This document shows, one piece after another, positions 48,798 through 58,589 of a stretch of DNA of 64,000 nt. The number at the start of each line of letters is the position of its first letter. Within the stretch, counting starts at the first letter, position 1. The notes beneath the pieces were generated by a model. The model was not told where the DNA came from. It made no database searches and was given only the letters and a program-made list of their open reading frames with translations. The DNA is from Paracoccaceae bacterium (GTDB taxonomy: Bacteria > Pseudomonadota > Alphaproteobacteria > Rhodobacterales > Rhodobacteraceae): the NCBI GenBank assembly GCA_020446815.1, contig JAGRDY010000026.1, positions 310,001-374,000 on the forward strand. The letters are read 5' to 3'. The position numbers were made by a program, and so were the translations under genes.

Positions 48798-48983
48798 GTG
48801 CTTTTATACCTCGAAACTTCGCTTTGTCGAACGTGGGTCGGGCAAGGCGGCCGCCGGTTACCGCGGCGGCCGCTCTGAGCTGTGGCGTCTCCGCAACACG
48901 CTGAAACGCCAAGACCCTGCCACATCCATGGTGCTCCCGGGCTTTTGGCGGCCCTTCATGGAGCAGGCATTTCCCGAAACGAC

Positions 48984-50534
48984 CTAGAGCTTTGTGAAGC
49001 GCGTCGGGTCGGGATGTCCGTCGGCCAAGATCACCGGCTTCAGGTCGGCCTTGTGCAGGGCGATGTAAGGGGTGAAGCAGATGAAGACAAAATCGCCCGA
49101 TTCCTCCATCAGGTCTTCCATCCGGTTGAACATCTCCTTGCGCTTGGCGTCGTCCGTTTCCAGTTGCACCTTGTGGTAGAGATCGGCGTACTCGGCGCTG
49201 TCGAAGAAACTCCAGTTATATACGCCGATCTGGTCAGGCAGGAACCACACCAGGTTTTCGGTGGGTTCGATGCCCCCGGCGAATGACATCAGCACCAGTT
49301 CGATAGATTTGTAGCCGTCTCCGGCTGTCTTGTCGCCGACCGACCAGTAGGCCGCTTCGTCGGTGGACTGGATGTTGATGGTGATTCCGGCTTCGGCGAG
49401 GCTGGCCTGAATGATCTGTGCCACCGTCTGTGAAGTGGAATCGTTCAACGCGATCAGCGTCAGGGTCAGGTTCTCCGCACCGGCTTCCTTCAGCAGTTCC
49501 CGCGCCTTTGCCACGTCGCGCTTGTCGATTATGTTCCTTGCCCGCGCGAAAGGCGATGTCGGCTGGATCACCCCGGCCGAACGCCCGACCGCACCGTCAT
49601 AGGCGCCTTCCAGCACCGCATCACTGTCATAGGCATACTGGATAGCCTGGCGCACACGCAGGTCTTTCAGCGGCTCGGCGTTCTGGTTGACTGTCAGCCA
49701 GGTATACGTCGTTGACGGCGCTTCGATGAGCGCGGCCCCCGCGGGCAGCGCATTCTTGATGCTGCGCAGGCCGCTCACCCCGATCCGGGTGAAGTCGAAG
49801 CTGTCGGCCTCGTAGGCCAGAAGCGCGGCCTGGTCGTCGGGCACGATGAAGAACTCGATGGTCTGGAATGCGACAGGCTCGCCCTTCCAGTCGGGGTTGG
49901 CCTTCAACGTCACCTTCTGGTTCTGCTCCCAGCTGTCGAAGAGATACGGCCCGCATTCGGCCGGGGCTTTGTTGGTGAAGCTGCCTCCGGCCGCCTCGAC
50001 CGCCTTCTGGCAGACCAGATGGCCCGCGTAATACGGCAAGGCGGTGATCATGAAGGGCGCATAGGCCTCTTTCAGGTGCAGGACGCCATTGCGGTCGTCG
50101 ATGATCTCGACATGGTCGAGCTGATCGAACTGATAGGCCCAGGCGCTGTCGGACCCGGCGATGCGTTCGAAGCTGTACTTGACGTCCGCCGTCGTGACCG
50201 GGCCAAAGCCGTTGGTCCATGTCAGGTTGTCACGCAGCGTGAAGGCGATCGTGGTGGGCGAGGCCCAGCCGATCTTCTCGGCGGCATAGTTGCTGAGCAG
50301 GTTGCCGTCGCGCATGTCGCCCACGCGAACCAGCGTGACGGTGGTGCAGCGCGGGATGATGTCGTCCAGTTCGCCTATCTCGCCAAAGGGGTCGATCACC
50401 TGGTAATCGCCCGCCATGCGGATTCGCAACGTGTCGCCCATTGCGGCCCATGCCATCTTGGGCCCGAGCGCGAGGGTTGCCACCGCGGCGCCCCCGGCTT
50501 TGAGCAGGCCGCGTCTGTCGGTTCTCCAGATCAT
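48984..50534 (-). CDS. ABC transporter substrate-binding protein, family 5
   Basis: A 516-residue peptide/nickel-type binding protein (SBP_bac_5). A twin-arginine-like signal, TDRRGLLKAGGAAVATLALG, precedes the mature domain, suggesting Tat export. Family marks include WTNGFGPVTTADVKYSFER and KDLRVRQAIQYAYDSDAV. It would capture the substrate for the adjacent permeases. GGAGAG precedes the ATG. Its start overlaps the ATPase gene by 4 bases, so it is the fifth transporter gene in the operon. Substrate unknown; the setting suggests a methylated amine conjugate or small peptide. Confidence 0.85.
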   Translation of the reverse strand: MIWRTDRRGLLKAGGAAVATLALGPKMAWAAMGDTLRIRMAGDYQVIDPFGEIGELDDIIPRCTTVTLVRVGDMRDGNLLSNYAAEKIGWASPTTIAFTLRDNLTWTNGFGPVTTADVKYSFERIAGSDSAWAYQFDQLDHVEIIDDRNGVLHLKEAYAPFMITALPYYAGHLVCQKAVEAAGGSFTNKAPAECGPYLFDSWEQNQKVTLKANPDWKGEPVAFQTIEFFIVPDDQAALLAYEADSFDFTRIGVSGLRSIKNALPAGAALIEAPSTTYTWLTVNQNAEPLKDLRVRQAIQYAYDSDAVLEGAYDGAVGRSAGVIQPTSPFARARNIIDKRDVAKARELLKEAGAENLTLTLIALNDSTSQTVAQIIQASLAEAGITINIQSTDEAAYWSVGDKTAGDGYKSIELVLMSFAGGIEPTENLVWFLPDQIGVYNWSFFDSAEYADLYHKVQLETDDAKRKEMFNRMEDLMEESGDFVFICFTPYIALHKADLKPVILADGHPDPTRFTKL

Positions 50535-51535
50535 GTCGTCTCTCCTTCTGTTGGTTGGTTGGGTTCATCTTCGGCGAAATGGCAGCGCACCTGCCAGCCC
50601 GGCGCGATGGCGCGCAGCGCCGGGGCCTCGGCGCGGCAGCGGTCGGTTGCGCGCGGGCAACGGGTGTGAAACTCGCAGCCCCGCGGGCGGTGCAGCAGGC
50701 TTGGAATGTCACCCTTGACCGCGAGATCAGTGCGCCGGCGGCGCGGATCGGGGTGGGGCTCGGCGGCGATCAGGCTGGCAGTGTAGGGGTGCCGGGGGCG
50801 GGCGAAGACCTGCGCGGTCGGGCCTGATTCCACCATTCGGCCCAAGTACATGATGGCGATCCGGTCAGTGACGTGGCGGACCATCGCAAGGTTGTGGCTG
50901 ATGATCATGAAGCTGAGGTGCAGCCGGTCGCGAAGCCCGCTCATCAGGTTGAGCACCTCGCCCTGCACCGACACGTCCAGCCCCGCCGTCGGTTCGTCAG
51001 CCAGGACCAGACGGGGCGTCAGCGCCAGCGCGCGCGCCACACAGACCCGCCGCGCCTGACCGCCCGACAACTCGTGCGGGAAACGCTCGGCGATGGTGGC
51101 GGGCAGGCCCACGGTTTCAAGCAACGAGCGTGCCCTTTCGCGGCGGATGCCAATCGGTTCGCGATGAATGATGAAAGGTTCGGTCACCAGCGCGCCTATC
51201 CGCATCCGCGGACTGAGCGAAGCGACCGGATCCTGGAACATCAGTGCGGTCTGGCGGCGCAGAGCCGCGTAACTGTCGCGGCTGCCCAGGGGGTGCCCCT
51301 CGAAACGCATGACGCCCCCGGAGACGGGCAGCAGCCCCAGCATGGCGCGTGCCAGTGTGGTCTTGCCAGAACCGCTTTCGCCGACCAGCCCGAGACTTTC
51401 GCCCGCGGCGATCGACAGGGTGATGTCCGAAAGGATATTCAGCCGACGCGGGGCCTTGCCGATCAACTGCGGCCACAGCGTGCCTTCCTGCGGCAGGTCC
51501 ACCTGCAGCCCCTCCATCTCGAAGACCGCGGTCAT
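50531..51535 (-). CDS. Peptide-type ABC transporter ATPase (DppF-like)
   Basis: A 334-residue ATPase. Walker A GESGSGKT, signature LSGGQARR, and Walker B LVLADEPTAGLDVS are complete; the C-terminal Cys-rich oligopeptide/dipeptide extension (CEFHTRCPRATDRCRAEAP) is typical of peptide transporters. It pairs with the other ATPase as a heterodimer. The ATG at 51535 overlaps the end of the upstream ATPase by 4 bases. Confidence 0.87.
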   Translation of the reverse strand: MTAVFEMEGLQVDLPQEGTLWPQLIGKAPRRLNILSDITLSIAAGESLGLVGESGSGKTTLARAMLGLLPVSGGVMRFEGHPLGSRDSYAALRRQTALMFQDPVASLSPRMRIGALVTEPFIIHREPIGIRRERARSLLETVGLPATIAERFPHELSGGQARRVCVARALALTPRLVLADEPTAGLDVSVQGEVLNLMSGLRDRLHLSFMIISHNLAMVRHVTDRIAIMYLGRMVESGPTAQVFARPRHPYTASLIAAEPHPDPRRRRTDLAVKGDIPSLLHRPRGCEFHTRCPRATDRCRAEAPALRAIAPGWQVRCHFAEDEPNQPTEGETT

Positions 51536-52497
51536 GACACCACCTTGTGACAAAGCGCCGTCTGCTGGGCCGAGACGCGCACGCGCGGAGGAGGCTTGCT
51601 GTGGCAGGTGCCGTCGGCCAACGGACAGCGCGGCGCGAATCCGCAGCCCGGCGGCGGCGCGGTAAGGTCGGGTGGGCGGCCGGGAATGGTCGGCAGCACG
51701 CCCTGCCCGGCACCGAGCGCACCGGGGTCGCAGGCAATCAGCGCCTGGGTGTAGGGGTGGCGCGGCGCGTGATAGAGGTCGTCGACCGGCGCTTCTTCCA
51801 CCACCTGGCCCGCATACATCACATAGACGCGGTCGCACAGTTCGCCGATCACGCCGAGATGGTGGGTGACGATCACGATGGCGCCGTTGATTTCGGTCCG
51901 CAGCGAGCGCAACATGTGGATGATCTGCGCCTCCATGGTGACATCCAGCGCGGTCGTAGGCTCGTCGGCGACAAGCAGCGCGGGATTTGCCATCAGCGCC
52001 GCCGCGACGGCGACGCGCTGGCGCATGCCGCCTGACAATTCGTGCGGATAGCGGCGCAGGCAGATCTCGGCGTCGGCGATGCCGACCTTGCGCAACATGT
52101 CGGCGGCTCGGGCGCGCCTGGCCGCACGCGACAGGCCGGAATGCTGCTGAAAGTCGACGATCTGGTCCCCCATGGTCAGCACCGGGCTGAAGGCGGTCAT
52201 CGGATCCTGGGAGATCATCGCGATATCATGTCCGCGCAGCTTGCGGCGCTCCGCCTCGGGCAGGGACAGTATGTCGCGGCCGTTCAATCGCACCTCGCCC
52301 GTGCCGACAGTGGCATTCGTCTCGAGAAGGGCGATCAGGGCTGCGGCGAGGGTGGACTTGCCGCAGCCGCTTTCGCCCACGATGCCGATCACCTCCCCCG
52401 CTTCGGCCATCAGGCTGACGCCGCGAAGCGCGTTCACGTCACCGCCCTCGGCCCGGTAGGTCACCGACAGTTCCGCAACCTCCAAAAGCGCGCTCAT
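51532..52497 (-). CDS. Peptide-type ABC transporter ATPase (DppD-like)
   Basis: A 321-residue ATPase. Walker A is GESGCGKST, the signature LSGGMRQR, and Walker B LLVADEPTTALDVT; the C-terminus has a Cys-containing extension (GCGFAPRCPLADGTC) like the partner. The start MSALLEVAELSVTYRAEGG at 52497 is the family's normal one. It overlaps the permease gene by 4 bases and the second ATPase by 4 bases, so the operon is tightly coupled. Confidence 0.87.
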   Translation of the reverse strand: MSALLEVAELSVTYRAEGGDVNALRGVSLMAEAGEVIGIVGESGCGKSTLAAALIALLETNATVGTGEVRLNGRDILSLPEAERRKLRGHDIAMISQDPMTAFSPVLTMGDQIVDFQQHSGLSRAARRARAADMLRKVGIADAEICLRRYPHELSGGMRQRVAVAAALMANPALLVADEPTTALDVTMEAQIIHMLRSLRTEINGAIVIVTHHLGVIGELCDRVYVMYAGQVVEEAPVDDLYHAPRHPYTQALIACDPGALGAGQGVLPTIPGRPPDLTAPPPGCGFAPRCPLADGTCHSKPPPRVRVSAQQTALCHKVVS

Positions 52498-53381
52498 CGT
52501 GCAACCCGCAGCTTGAGCTTCGGGTCGAGCGCGTCGCGCAATCCTTCGCCAAGAAAAGTGAACCCGAGCGTGCAAAGGATCAGAGGGATGCCGCCCGCGA
52601 TCACCATGTATGGGGCCGACCGCAGCGAGGTGTAACCGTCATAAAGGATATTGCCCCAGGATGGCGTGGGCGGTCCGACGCCAAGGTTGAGGTAGCTCAG
52701 CCCGGCCTCGAGCATGATGACCACCGGAATGTCCATGCTGAGCAGGATCACCAGCGGACCCACCACGTTGGGCAGCAGGTGGTAAAGGATGATCCGCGCC
52801 GAAGACGCGCCGATGGTGCGTTCGGCCTGGATGTAGTCGGCCCCCTTGAGCGCCAGCGTCTGGGCCCGAATCAGCCGGCCATAGCCCGGCACCGAAACCA
52901 GCACGATGACGATGATCAGGGTTGTGATTCCCGGTCCCAGCACGGTGATCACGGCCAGCGCGAACATGATCATTGGCAGCGAGGAAAAGCTGTCGAAGAA
53001 CAACACCAGCACTGCGTCGAGCCATCGCGGCCCGAAACCCGCGACAAGGCCCAGAAGCAAGCCCAGGGCGCCCGCGATGCCGGTGGCCGTCATCGAGATG
53101 CCCAGAGCCACGCGGGCGCCCCAGATCAGCCGGGACAGCATGTCGCGGCCCAGTTGATCGGTTCCCGCCCAATGGGCAAGGCTGGGCGGCTGGAACTTGT
53201 GGCGAACGTCGATCTGGATCGGGTCATAGGGAGCCAGCAGCGGGGCGAAGATAGCCAGCAGGATGAAGCCGACGACGAGAACAGCGCCGGTCATGCCCAT
53301 CGGATCGCGCATTAGCTGGGCCAGCGCGCCTCGGCCGCGCGGGGGCAGGTTCTCGACCGTCTGCTCAACCGCGCAGGACAT
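52494..53381 (-). CDS. Peptide-type ABC transporter permease (DppC-like)
   Basis: A 295-residue inner-membrane permease with about six helices. The first helix (GMTGAVLVVGFILLAIFAPLLAPYDP) and the GTDQLGRDMLSRLIWGARVALGI segment are the hallmark of the DppC/OppC group; the EAA coupling loop is near SSARIILYHLLPNVVGPL. It overlaps the other permease by 17 bases. Confidence 0.87.
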   Translation of the reverse strand: MSCAVEQTVENLPPRGRGALAQLMRDPMGMTGAVLVVGFILLAIFAPLLAPYDPIQIDVRHKFQPPSLAHWAGTDQLGRDMLSRLIWGARVALGISMTATGIAGALGLLLGLVAGFGPRWLDAVLVLFFDSFSSLPMIMFALAVITVLGPGITTLIIVIVLVSVPGYGRLIRAQTLALKGADYIQAERTIGASSARIILYHLLPNVVGPLVILLSMDIPVVIMLEAGLSYLNLGVGPPTPSWGNILYDGYTSLRSAPYMVIAGGIPLILCTLGFTFLGEGLRDALDPKLKLRVAR

Positions 53382-54315
53382 CGCGAACCCTCGGATCCAG
53401 CCGCGCGATCAGCAGGTCCGCGGCAGTGACAACGAAAAGGTAGAAGGCGGTCATGAACAGGACAGTGCCCATCACGACCGGATAGTTGCGCTTTTCCACC
53501 GCCCCGGTGATCAGCGTGCCGATGCCTGGACGGGAAAATACCGTTTCCACGAAGACGGCGCTTGACAGGATCGAGCCCGCGCCGATGGCGATAATGGCGA
53601 TGGTCGGCACGATGGCGATGCGCAAGGCGTATTTCAGCACCACCACGGTTTCCGGCAGGCCGAAGGCGCGCGCGGTGCGAATATGGTTGGCGCCCATCAC
53701 TTCGAGCATCGAGGCTCGTACGAGCCGCGCGATATAGCCGACCCAGCTGACGCCGATGGCGAAGGAAGGCAGGATCAGCGCCCGCGCCTGGCTGCCCCAG
53801 TCGCCGCTTTGCCCTGCTCCGATGGCCGGCAGCCAGCCCAGCCATACCGCGAAGATCAGCAGCGAATAGAGCGCGATCACGAAGGAAGGGACCGCGATCA
53901 TGCTGACCGACAGCACCCCCAGCAGCCGGTCGATGAAGGTGCCGCGCCAGATTACCGCAAGGCAGCCCAGCCCGATCCCCAGAACTACCGCCCAGCACAG
54001 CGAAACGGCGCCGAGCAGCAGGGTTTTCGGAAACACCTCCAGGATCACGTCAAGCACCGGGCGTTTCGACCAGACGTCGATGCCCAGATCGCCGGTGGCC
54101 GCGGCGCGAAAGAAGTGCCAGATTTGGTTCGGCAGCGATTGATCCAGCCCCATCCGCTGGATCAGCAGCGCCTTGAGCTCCGGTGTCGCCCGCGGCCCCA
54201 GCGCGATCGAGGCGGGATCGCCCGGGATCACATAGACCATCGCGAACATGCCCAGCATCACCACCACCAGGATCAGCAGCGCCAGCGCGACCCGCTTGAT
54301 GGAATAGCCTAGCAT
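53365..54315 (-). CDS. Peptide-type ABC transporter permease (DppB-like)
   Basis: A 316-residue permease of the DppB/OppB group: N-terminal helix RVALALLILVVVMLGMFAMVYVIPGDP, the IQRMGLDQSLPNQIWHFF-type insertion, and the RASMLEVMGANHIRTARAFG coupling loop. It is the first transporter gene after the hydrolase, with a 9-base gap, so hydrolase and transporter are very likely one transcript. Confidence 0.87.
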   Translation of the reverse strand: MLGYSIKRVALALLILVVVMLGMFAMVYVIPGDPASIALGPRATPELKALLIQRMGLDQSLPNQIWHFFRAAATGDLGIDVWSKRPVLDVILEVFPKTLLLGAVSLCWAVVLGIGLGCLAVIWRGTFIDRLLGVLSVSMIAVPSFVIALYSLLIFAVWLGWLPAIGAGQSGDWGSQARALILPSFAIGVSWVGYIARLVRASMLEVMGANHIRTARAFGLPETVVVLKYALRIAIVPTIAIIAIGAGSILSSAVFVETVFSRPGIGTLITGAVEKRNYPVVMGTVLFMTAFYLFVVTAADLLIARLDPRVRDVLRG

Positions 54316-54324
54316 CCGGTGGCC

Positions 54325-56340
54325 TCAGACCATGTCACGCGGAATCCTTTCGTGCCAGGACCGCGCGAAGACCTGCTTGCCGTCCTCGTGCAGCACAAGA
54401 TCCATATCGATGGTGAAATGCGTGGCATCGCAGGACATCGACCCCGAGGACCGATGTGTGATCGTGGCGTCGGGGCGGCGGATCTCGACCTTGTTTTCGG
54501 TGACCACCCTGGCGCTGAGCGGGTCGCCGTCGGTAATCTCGTAGCGCGCCATCCCGGTCGAGGCATGGGTCTGGGAAATGTCGGGCATCTCCTTGACGTA
54601 GGTCCAGCGCGGAAAATCCACTGTCATCTTGCCGGTCAGCAGGTCGTGCATCACGCGGCGCGGGTGCAATGTGGGGGCGGGGTGACTGGTCGATGGGGTG
54701 TTGTGGGCTACCTCGGGCGGATCGAATTCGCGTAGCGTGACATCTTCGGCCCGTGGAGGGCGCACGGGCAGCACGAGTCGTGAGGCGCCGAGAGCGACGG
54801 AAAGCGTGGCCAGCTCGGGCGAAGGCCAGGCGATTGGCCAATATGTGGTCGATAGTGACACCGAGATGCGATGACCGGCCGGAAATCGGTGGGCAATATC
54901 GTCCATCTCCACCGTGGCGGTATAGGCCTTGCCGGGCTCCAGTGCGGTAGCGTGTTCGTGGCTGTCGCGGTGAGTCAGGTTCAGCAGGCCGATACCCACA
55001 CGGCTGGAGCGCCCGTCAGCCATCACGTCGTTAAGCCGAGCCGCAACGAGCGCCTGCGGCTTATCGGAGGAGAAGGTCAATTCGACCAGCGGCGCGCCGA
55101 GAATCTCGACCGCCTCGGGCAGCGGCTCCGAGACGAAGACGAGGCTGCCGCCGTCATCCGCGCGCTGGTCGCCCGGCCATTCGGCATCTCCGCCATAGCG
55201 GCCAATCTCGCCCGCGCCCGCGCCCACCCAGAGCGGCGAGCAGATCGAGATCCGGCCCTTGCCCGGAGCGCCTCCGAGTGCGCCATGGGGGTTCAGCGGC
55301 ATCCGCCGCATCTCGATCCGGGGGCTTGGCCAGCAGTCCTCGCCTACCCAGCGACCGGGGCGTTCGAGGTAGCAGGTCTGGGGTGGTACGCTGTCCTGCA
55401 TCCAGACGCGGTACATCGGTTCGTCCATGATGCCGGTCGCGCGCCCCTTCATCCAGTGATCGCACCAGCGCAGCACCTCTTGCAGCCAGCCGATTTCTGG
55501 CTTGACCGCCGCGTCGCACGGGTAGGAATGCGCCCAGGGTCCAATCAGCCCCAGCCGTGGCCCCGACAGCCCGGCCAGCAGACGCGGCACGCTTTCGGAG
55601 TAATTATCGGCCCAGCCCGAGACTGCGTAGACCGGAATGGTGATCCTCGAGAAATCCTCGCAGACCGAGCCCTGTTTCCAGTAGTCGTCGCGGCGTTGGT
55701 GGCGCATCCAGTGGATGATCCAGGGATATTGGTGATTCATCCGCGCCTGCCACATCTCGCGCCAACGCTCGCCCACGATGGCGGGGTCGGGGGGCAGGTC
55801 GTTATGGGCCATCATTGTCGCGGCCCAGTCGAAGTTATCCTTCGAAAGGCAGCCGCCGACCCAGTGGATATCGGTTGCATAACGGTCGTCGGCGGAACCC
55901 ACGGTGATGACGGTGCTAAGTGCTGCCGGCCGGCGCGCGGCGATTTGCAGGCCGTTGAAGCCACCCCAGCTGATGCCGATCATCGAAACCTGCCCGTCGC
56001 ACCATTCCTGCGCGGCGATCCAGGCGATGGCCTCGACCCCGTCAAGCTGCTCCTGCACGGTATATTCGTCGTCGATCAGCCCGTCGCTGTCACCGCTTCC
56101 CCGGATGTCCAGCCGCAAACAGACATAGCCATGCCCGGCCAGATACATGTGCATTCCCTGGTCGCGTGTACGCGTGCCGTCGCGCTTACGATAAGGAATG
56201 TACTCCAGAATCGCCGGAAAACGCCCCGGTGCATCGGGCTTCCATACCTTGGCTGCCAGGCGGGTGCCGTCGTCAAGCGGAATGAAGATGTTCTCGACGA
56301 CCTTCACCTTGTGGGGGAGCGCCGTCCGGGTGGTGGGCAT
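54325..56340 (-). CDS. CocE/NonD-type alpha/beta hydrolase
   Basis: A 671-residue hydrolase of the CocE/NonD (X-Pro dipeptidyl-peptidase S15) class. The N-terminal alpha/beta-hydrolase half has the nucleophile elbow G-I-S124-W-G-G; the C-terminal half is the beta-rich jelly-roll of this class. Members act as esterases or amidases on esters, N-acyl amino acids or X-Pro peptides. The ATG at 56340 starts MPTTRTALPHKVKVVENIF. It heads the hydrolase-transporter operon; by context it may release a methylated amine from a conjugate after uptake, which is inference. Confidence 0.75.
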   Translation of the reverse strand: MPTTRTALPHKVKVVENIFIPLDDGTRLAAKVWKPDAPGRFPAILEYIPYRKRDGTRTRDQGMHMYLAGHGYVCLRLDIRGSGDSDGLIDDEYTVQEQLDGVEAIAWIAAQEWCDGQVSMIGISWGGFNGLQIAARRPAALSTVITVGSADDRYATDIHWVGGCLSKDNFDWAATMMAHNDLPPDPAIVGERWREMWQARMNHQYPWIIHWMRHQRRDDYWKQGSVCEDFSRITIPVYAVSGWADNYSESVPRLLAGLSGPRLGLIGPWAHSYPCDAAVKPEIGWLQEVLRWCDHWMKGRATGIMDEPMYRVWMQDSVPPQTCYLERPGRWVGEDCWPSPRIEMRRMPLNPHGALGGAPGKGRISICSPLWVGAGAGEIGRYGGDAEWPGDQRADDGGSLVFVSEPLPEAVEILGAPLVELTFSSDKPQALVAARLNDVMADGRSSRVGIGLLNLTHRDSHEHATALEPGKAYTATVEMDDIAHRFPAGHRISVSLSTTYWPIAWPSPELATLSVALGASRLVLPVRPPRAEDVTLREFDPPEVAHNTPSTSHPAPTLHPRRVMHDLLTGKMTVDFPRWTYVKEMPDISQTHASTGMARYEITDGDPLSARVVTENKVEIRRPDATITHRSSGSMSCDATHFTIDMDLVLHEDGKQVFARSWHERIPRDMV

Positions 56341-56501
56341 GGCTTGAACTCCTGCTTGCTGAACGATCATACAACTAAAGATTTTCACTTCGCAACAAGT
56401 AATCGCCAGCAGGCGAGACGAGCACATGCCTGCATGCCTGACCATGCTTGACCGGGCGCTTCCCCTTACTTACAATACGATTGTTCAATAAGGACCTGGC
56501 C
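56341..56501. promoter_or_regulatory. Divergent promoter region with paired TGAAC elements
   Basis: Two related elements in inverted orientation face each other: CTGAACGATCATACAA at 56359-56374 (plus strand) and, read on the minus strand, TTGAACAATCGTATTG at 56488-56473. The second contains the short palindrome ACAAT-ACG-ATTGT (56472-56484). They stand near the two divergent start regions and are plausible operators for the nearby TetR-family regulator. Confidence 0.45.
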
Positions 56502-58589
56502 ATGCCCCGCAATCGCCGTTACGACGTTTTGTTCGAACCAGTTCGGATTGGACCGAAAGTGGCGAAGAACCGCTTTTACCAGGTGCCGCATGCCAGCGGC
56601 ATGACAAACGCCGCGCCGCATGCCCGCGCGGCCTTTCGCGGCATGAAGGCCGAGGGCGGCTGGGGCGTGGTCTGCACCGGGGCCTGTTCGGTCGCCCCAT
56701 CCTCGGACGATTCGCCATTCCCATTTGCCACAATGTGGGATGAGACCGATGTACGCAGCCACGCGCTGATGACCGAGGCCGTGCATGCCCACGGCGCGCT
56801 GGCGGGGGTCGAGCTGTGGCATGGCGGCGCCGCGGCCGTGAACCGGACCAGCCGGGTGGCGCCGCTCTCGCCTTCGGGGGTGCCGTGGATGGCCACACAT
56901 GTGGGCTTCATGTCGGCGCAGCGGCCAAAGGTGATGGATGCGCATGACATCCGCGACCTGATCCGCTGGCACGCCGACGCGGCCGTGATGGCCGAACGCG
57001 CGGGCTTTGACATTCTTTATGTATATGCCGGCATGGGCTATCTGCCCTACCAGTTCCTGCTGAGCGACTACAACAAGCGCACAGATGCATATGGCGGATC
57101 GGTCGCCAACCGGGTGCGGCTGGTGGCCGAGCTGATCGACGCTGTCCGCGAGGCGACACATGGCCGCTGTGCCGTGGCGCTGCGCATTTCGATGCAGGAG
57201 TTGCGTGCCCGCCACTCGGAGGTGGCCGAAAGCGAGGGGCACGAGGTGGTGGGGCTGCTCAGGGACGCGCCCGACCTCTTCGACGTCAAGATGGACTATT
57301 CCGCCTATGATTGCTCGCCTTCTCGGTTCACCGCCGAGGGCACCCACGAACCGGTGATCTCCTTCATGAAGCAAGTGACCGACCGGCCGGTGGTGGGCGT
57401 CGGCCGTTTCACCTCGCCCGACACGATGGCGGGGATGGTGCGGCGCGGGGTTCTGGACCTGATCGGCGGCGCGCGCCCCTCTATCGCCGATCCGTTTTTA
57501 CCAGCCAAAATCGACGAGGGCCGCGAGGAGGATATTCGCGAATGCATCGGCTGCAACATCTGCATTTCCAGCTGGCATGACGGCGTCTGGGTGCGCTGTA
57601 CGCAAAACCCCACGGCGGGCGAGGAATGGCGGCGTCGCTGGCATCCCGAAGTTGTTGCGCGCGATGGCAAGGGTCAGACCCTTGTGGTCGGCGGCGGACC
57701 GGCGGGGCTGGAGGCGGCGCTGACGCTGGCTCGGCGCGGTCATGACGTGGTCCTGGCCGAAGCCGCGTCCGAATTCGGCGGAAGGCTTCTTTACGAAACG
57801 GCTTTGCCGGGGCTCAGGCAATGGGGCCGGGTGGCCGATTACCGGCTGGGTCAGTTGCGCAAGCTGCCCAACGTCTCGCTTTACACCGAAAGCCGCTTGG
57901 ACGCGGACGCGGTGCGCGATTTTGGCGCGGCCGAGGTCGTCATCGCCACAGGGGCGCGCTGGATGGCCAGCCTGTGCGGCGCAAACGAGCTGCCCACCAG
58001 CCCGCTGGACGCGCCACGCGTCTACACGCCCGACGATCTGGCCGCGGGGGTAGTGCCCGAGGGGCCCGTCGCGGTGTTCGATTTCGACAATTACTACCTT
58101 GGCTCGGCGGTGGCCGAAGCACTGGCCGGGGCGCTGGGCGGGGTGCTGGGCGGGGGCGGGGCGCAAATCACTTACATCACTACCGCCGGCACCGCCGGCG
58201 CCTGGGCCTTCATGACCAACGAACAGCCGGGAATCAATGCCGCGCTTGCCGCGCGGGGGGTTGCCGTGCGCACACTGGAAATCGTCACCGGGTTCGACGG
58301 CGAGATGCTGAGCCTGGCACAGATCTTCAGCGGGGCACCCGCCCGGATCGCGGCGCGCAGCCTTGTCATCGTCGGCCAAAGGGCGGGTGGCAGCGCCCTT
58401 TACGACGCGCTTGCAGAGACGGTGCATGATTTCGGCGTGCATCTGACCGGTGATGCGCTGGCTCCTGGCGCCATCGCCCATGCGGTCTACCAGGCCCATC
58501 GCACCGCGCGCGAGGTGGGCAAGGACAAGGAGTTGCCGCGCCGCGATGCACCCTTCGCGATGCGCGACATCGCCCGGGCCGCGGAATGA
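56502..58589 (+). CDS. Trimethylamine dehydrogenase-like flavoprotein
   Basis: A 695-residue protein with the complete trimethylamine dehydrogenase layout: FMN TIM barrel (residues 1-345; YDVLFEPVRIGPK, NRFYQVPH, KAEGGWG), a [4Fe-4S] site Cys348-x2-Cys351-x2-Cys354-x11-Cys366, and C-terminal dinucleotide-binding domains (VVGGGPAGLEAALTLARRG from about 395). The Cys that binds FMN covalently in trimethylamine dehydrogenase, after NRFYQVPH, is Ala31 here. Relatives demethylate di- or trimethylated amines such as dimethylglycine or N-methylproline. The end overlaps the MttB gene by 4 bases. Confidence 0.8.
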   Translation: MPRNRRYDVLFEPVRIGPKVAKNRFYQVPHASGMTNAAPHARAAFRGMKAEGGWGVVCTGACSVAPSSDDSPFPFATMWDETDVRSHALMTEAVHAHGALAGVELWHGGAAAVNRTSRVAPLSPSGVPWMATHVGFMSAQRPKVMDAHDIRDLIRWHADAAVMAERAGFDILYVYAGMGYLPYQFLLSDYNKRTDAYGGSVANRVRLVAELIDAVREATHGRCAVALRISMQELRARHSEVAESEGHEVVGLLRDAPDLFDVKMDYSAYDCSPSRFTAEGTHEPVISFMKQVTDRPVVGVGRFTSPDTMAGMVRRGVLDLIGGARPSIADPFLPAKIDEGREEDIRECIGCNICISSWHDGVWVRCTQNPTAGEEWRRRWHPEVVARDGKGQTLVVGGGPAGLEAALTLARRGHDVVLAEAASEFGGRLLYETALPGLRQWGRVADYRLGQLRKLPNVSLYTESRLDADAVRDFGAAEVVIATGARWMASLCGANELPTSPLDAPRVYTPDDLAAGVVPEGPVAVFDFDNYYLGSAVAEALAGALGGVLGGGGAQITYITTAGTAGAWAFMTNEQPGINAALAARGVAVRTLEIVTGFDGEMLSLAQIFSGAPARIAARSLVIVGQRAGGSALYDALAETVHDFGVHLTGDALAPGAIAHAVYQAHRTAREVGKDKELPRRDAPFAMRDIARAAE

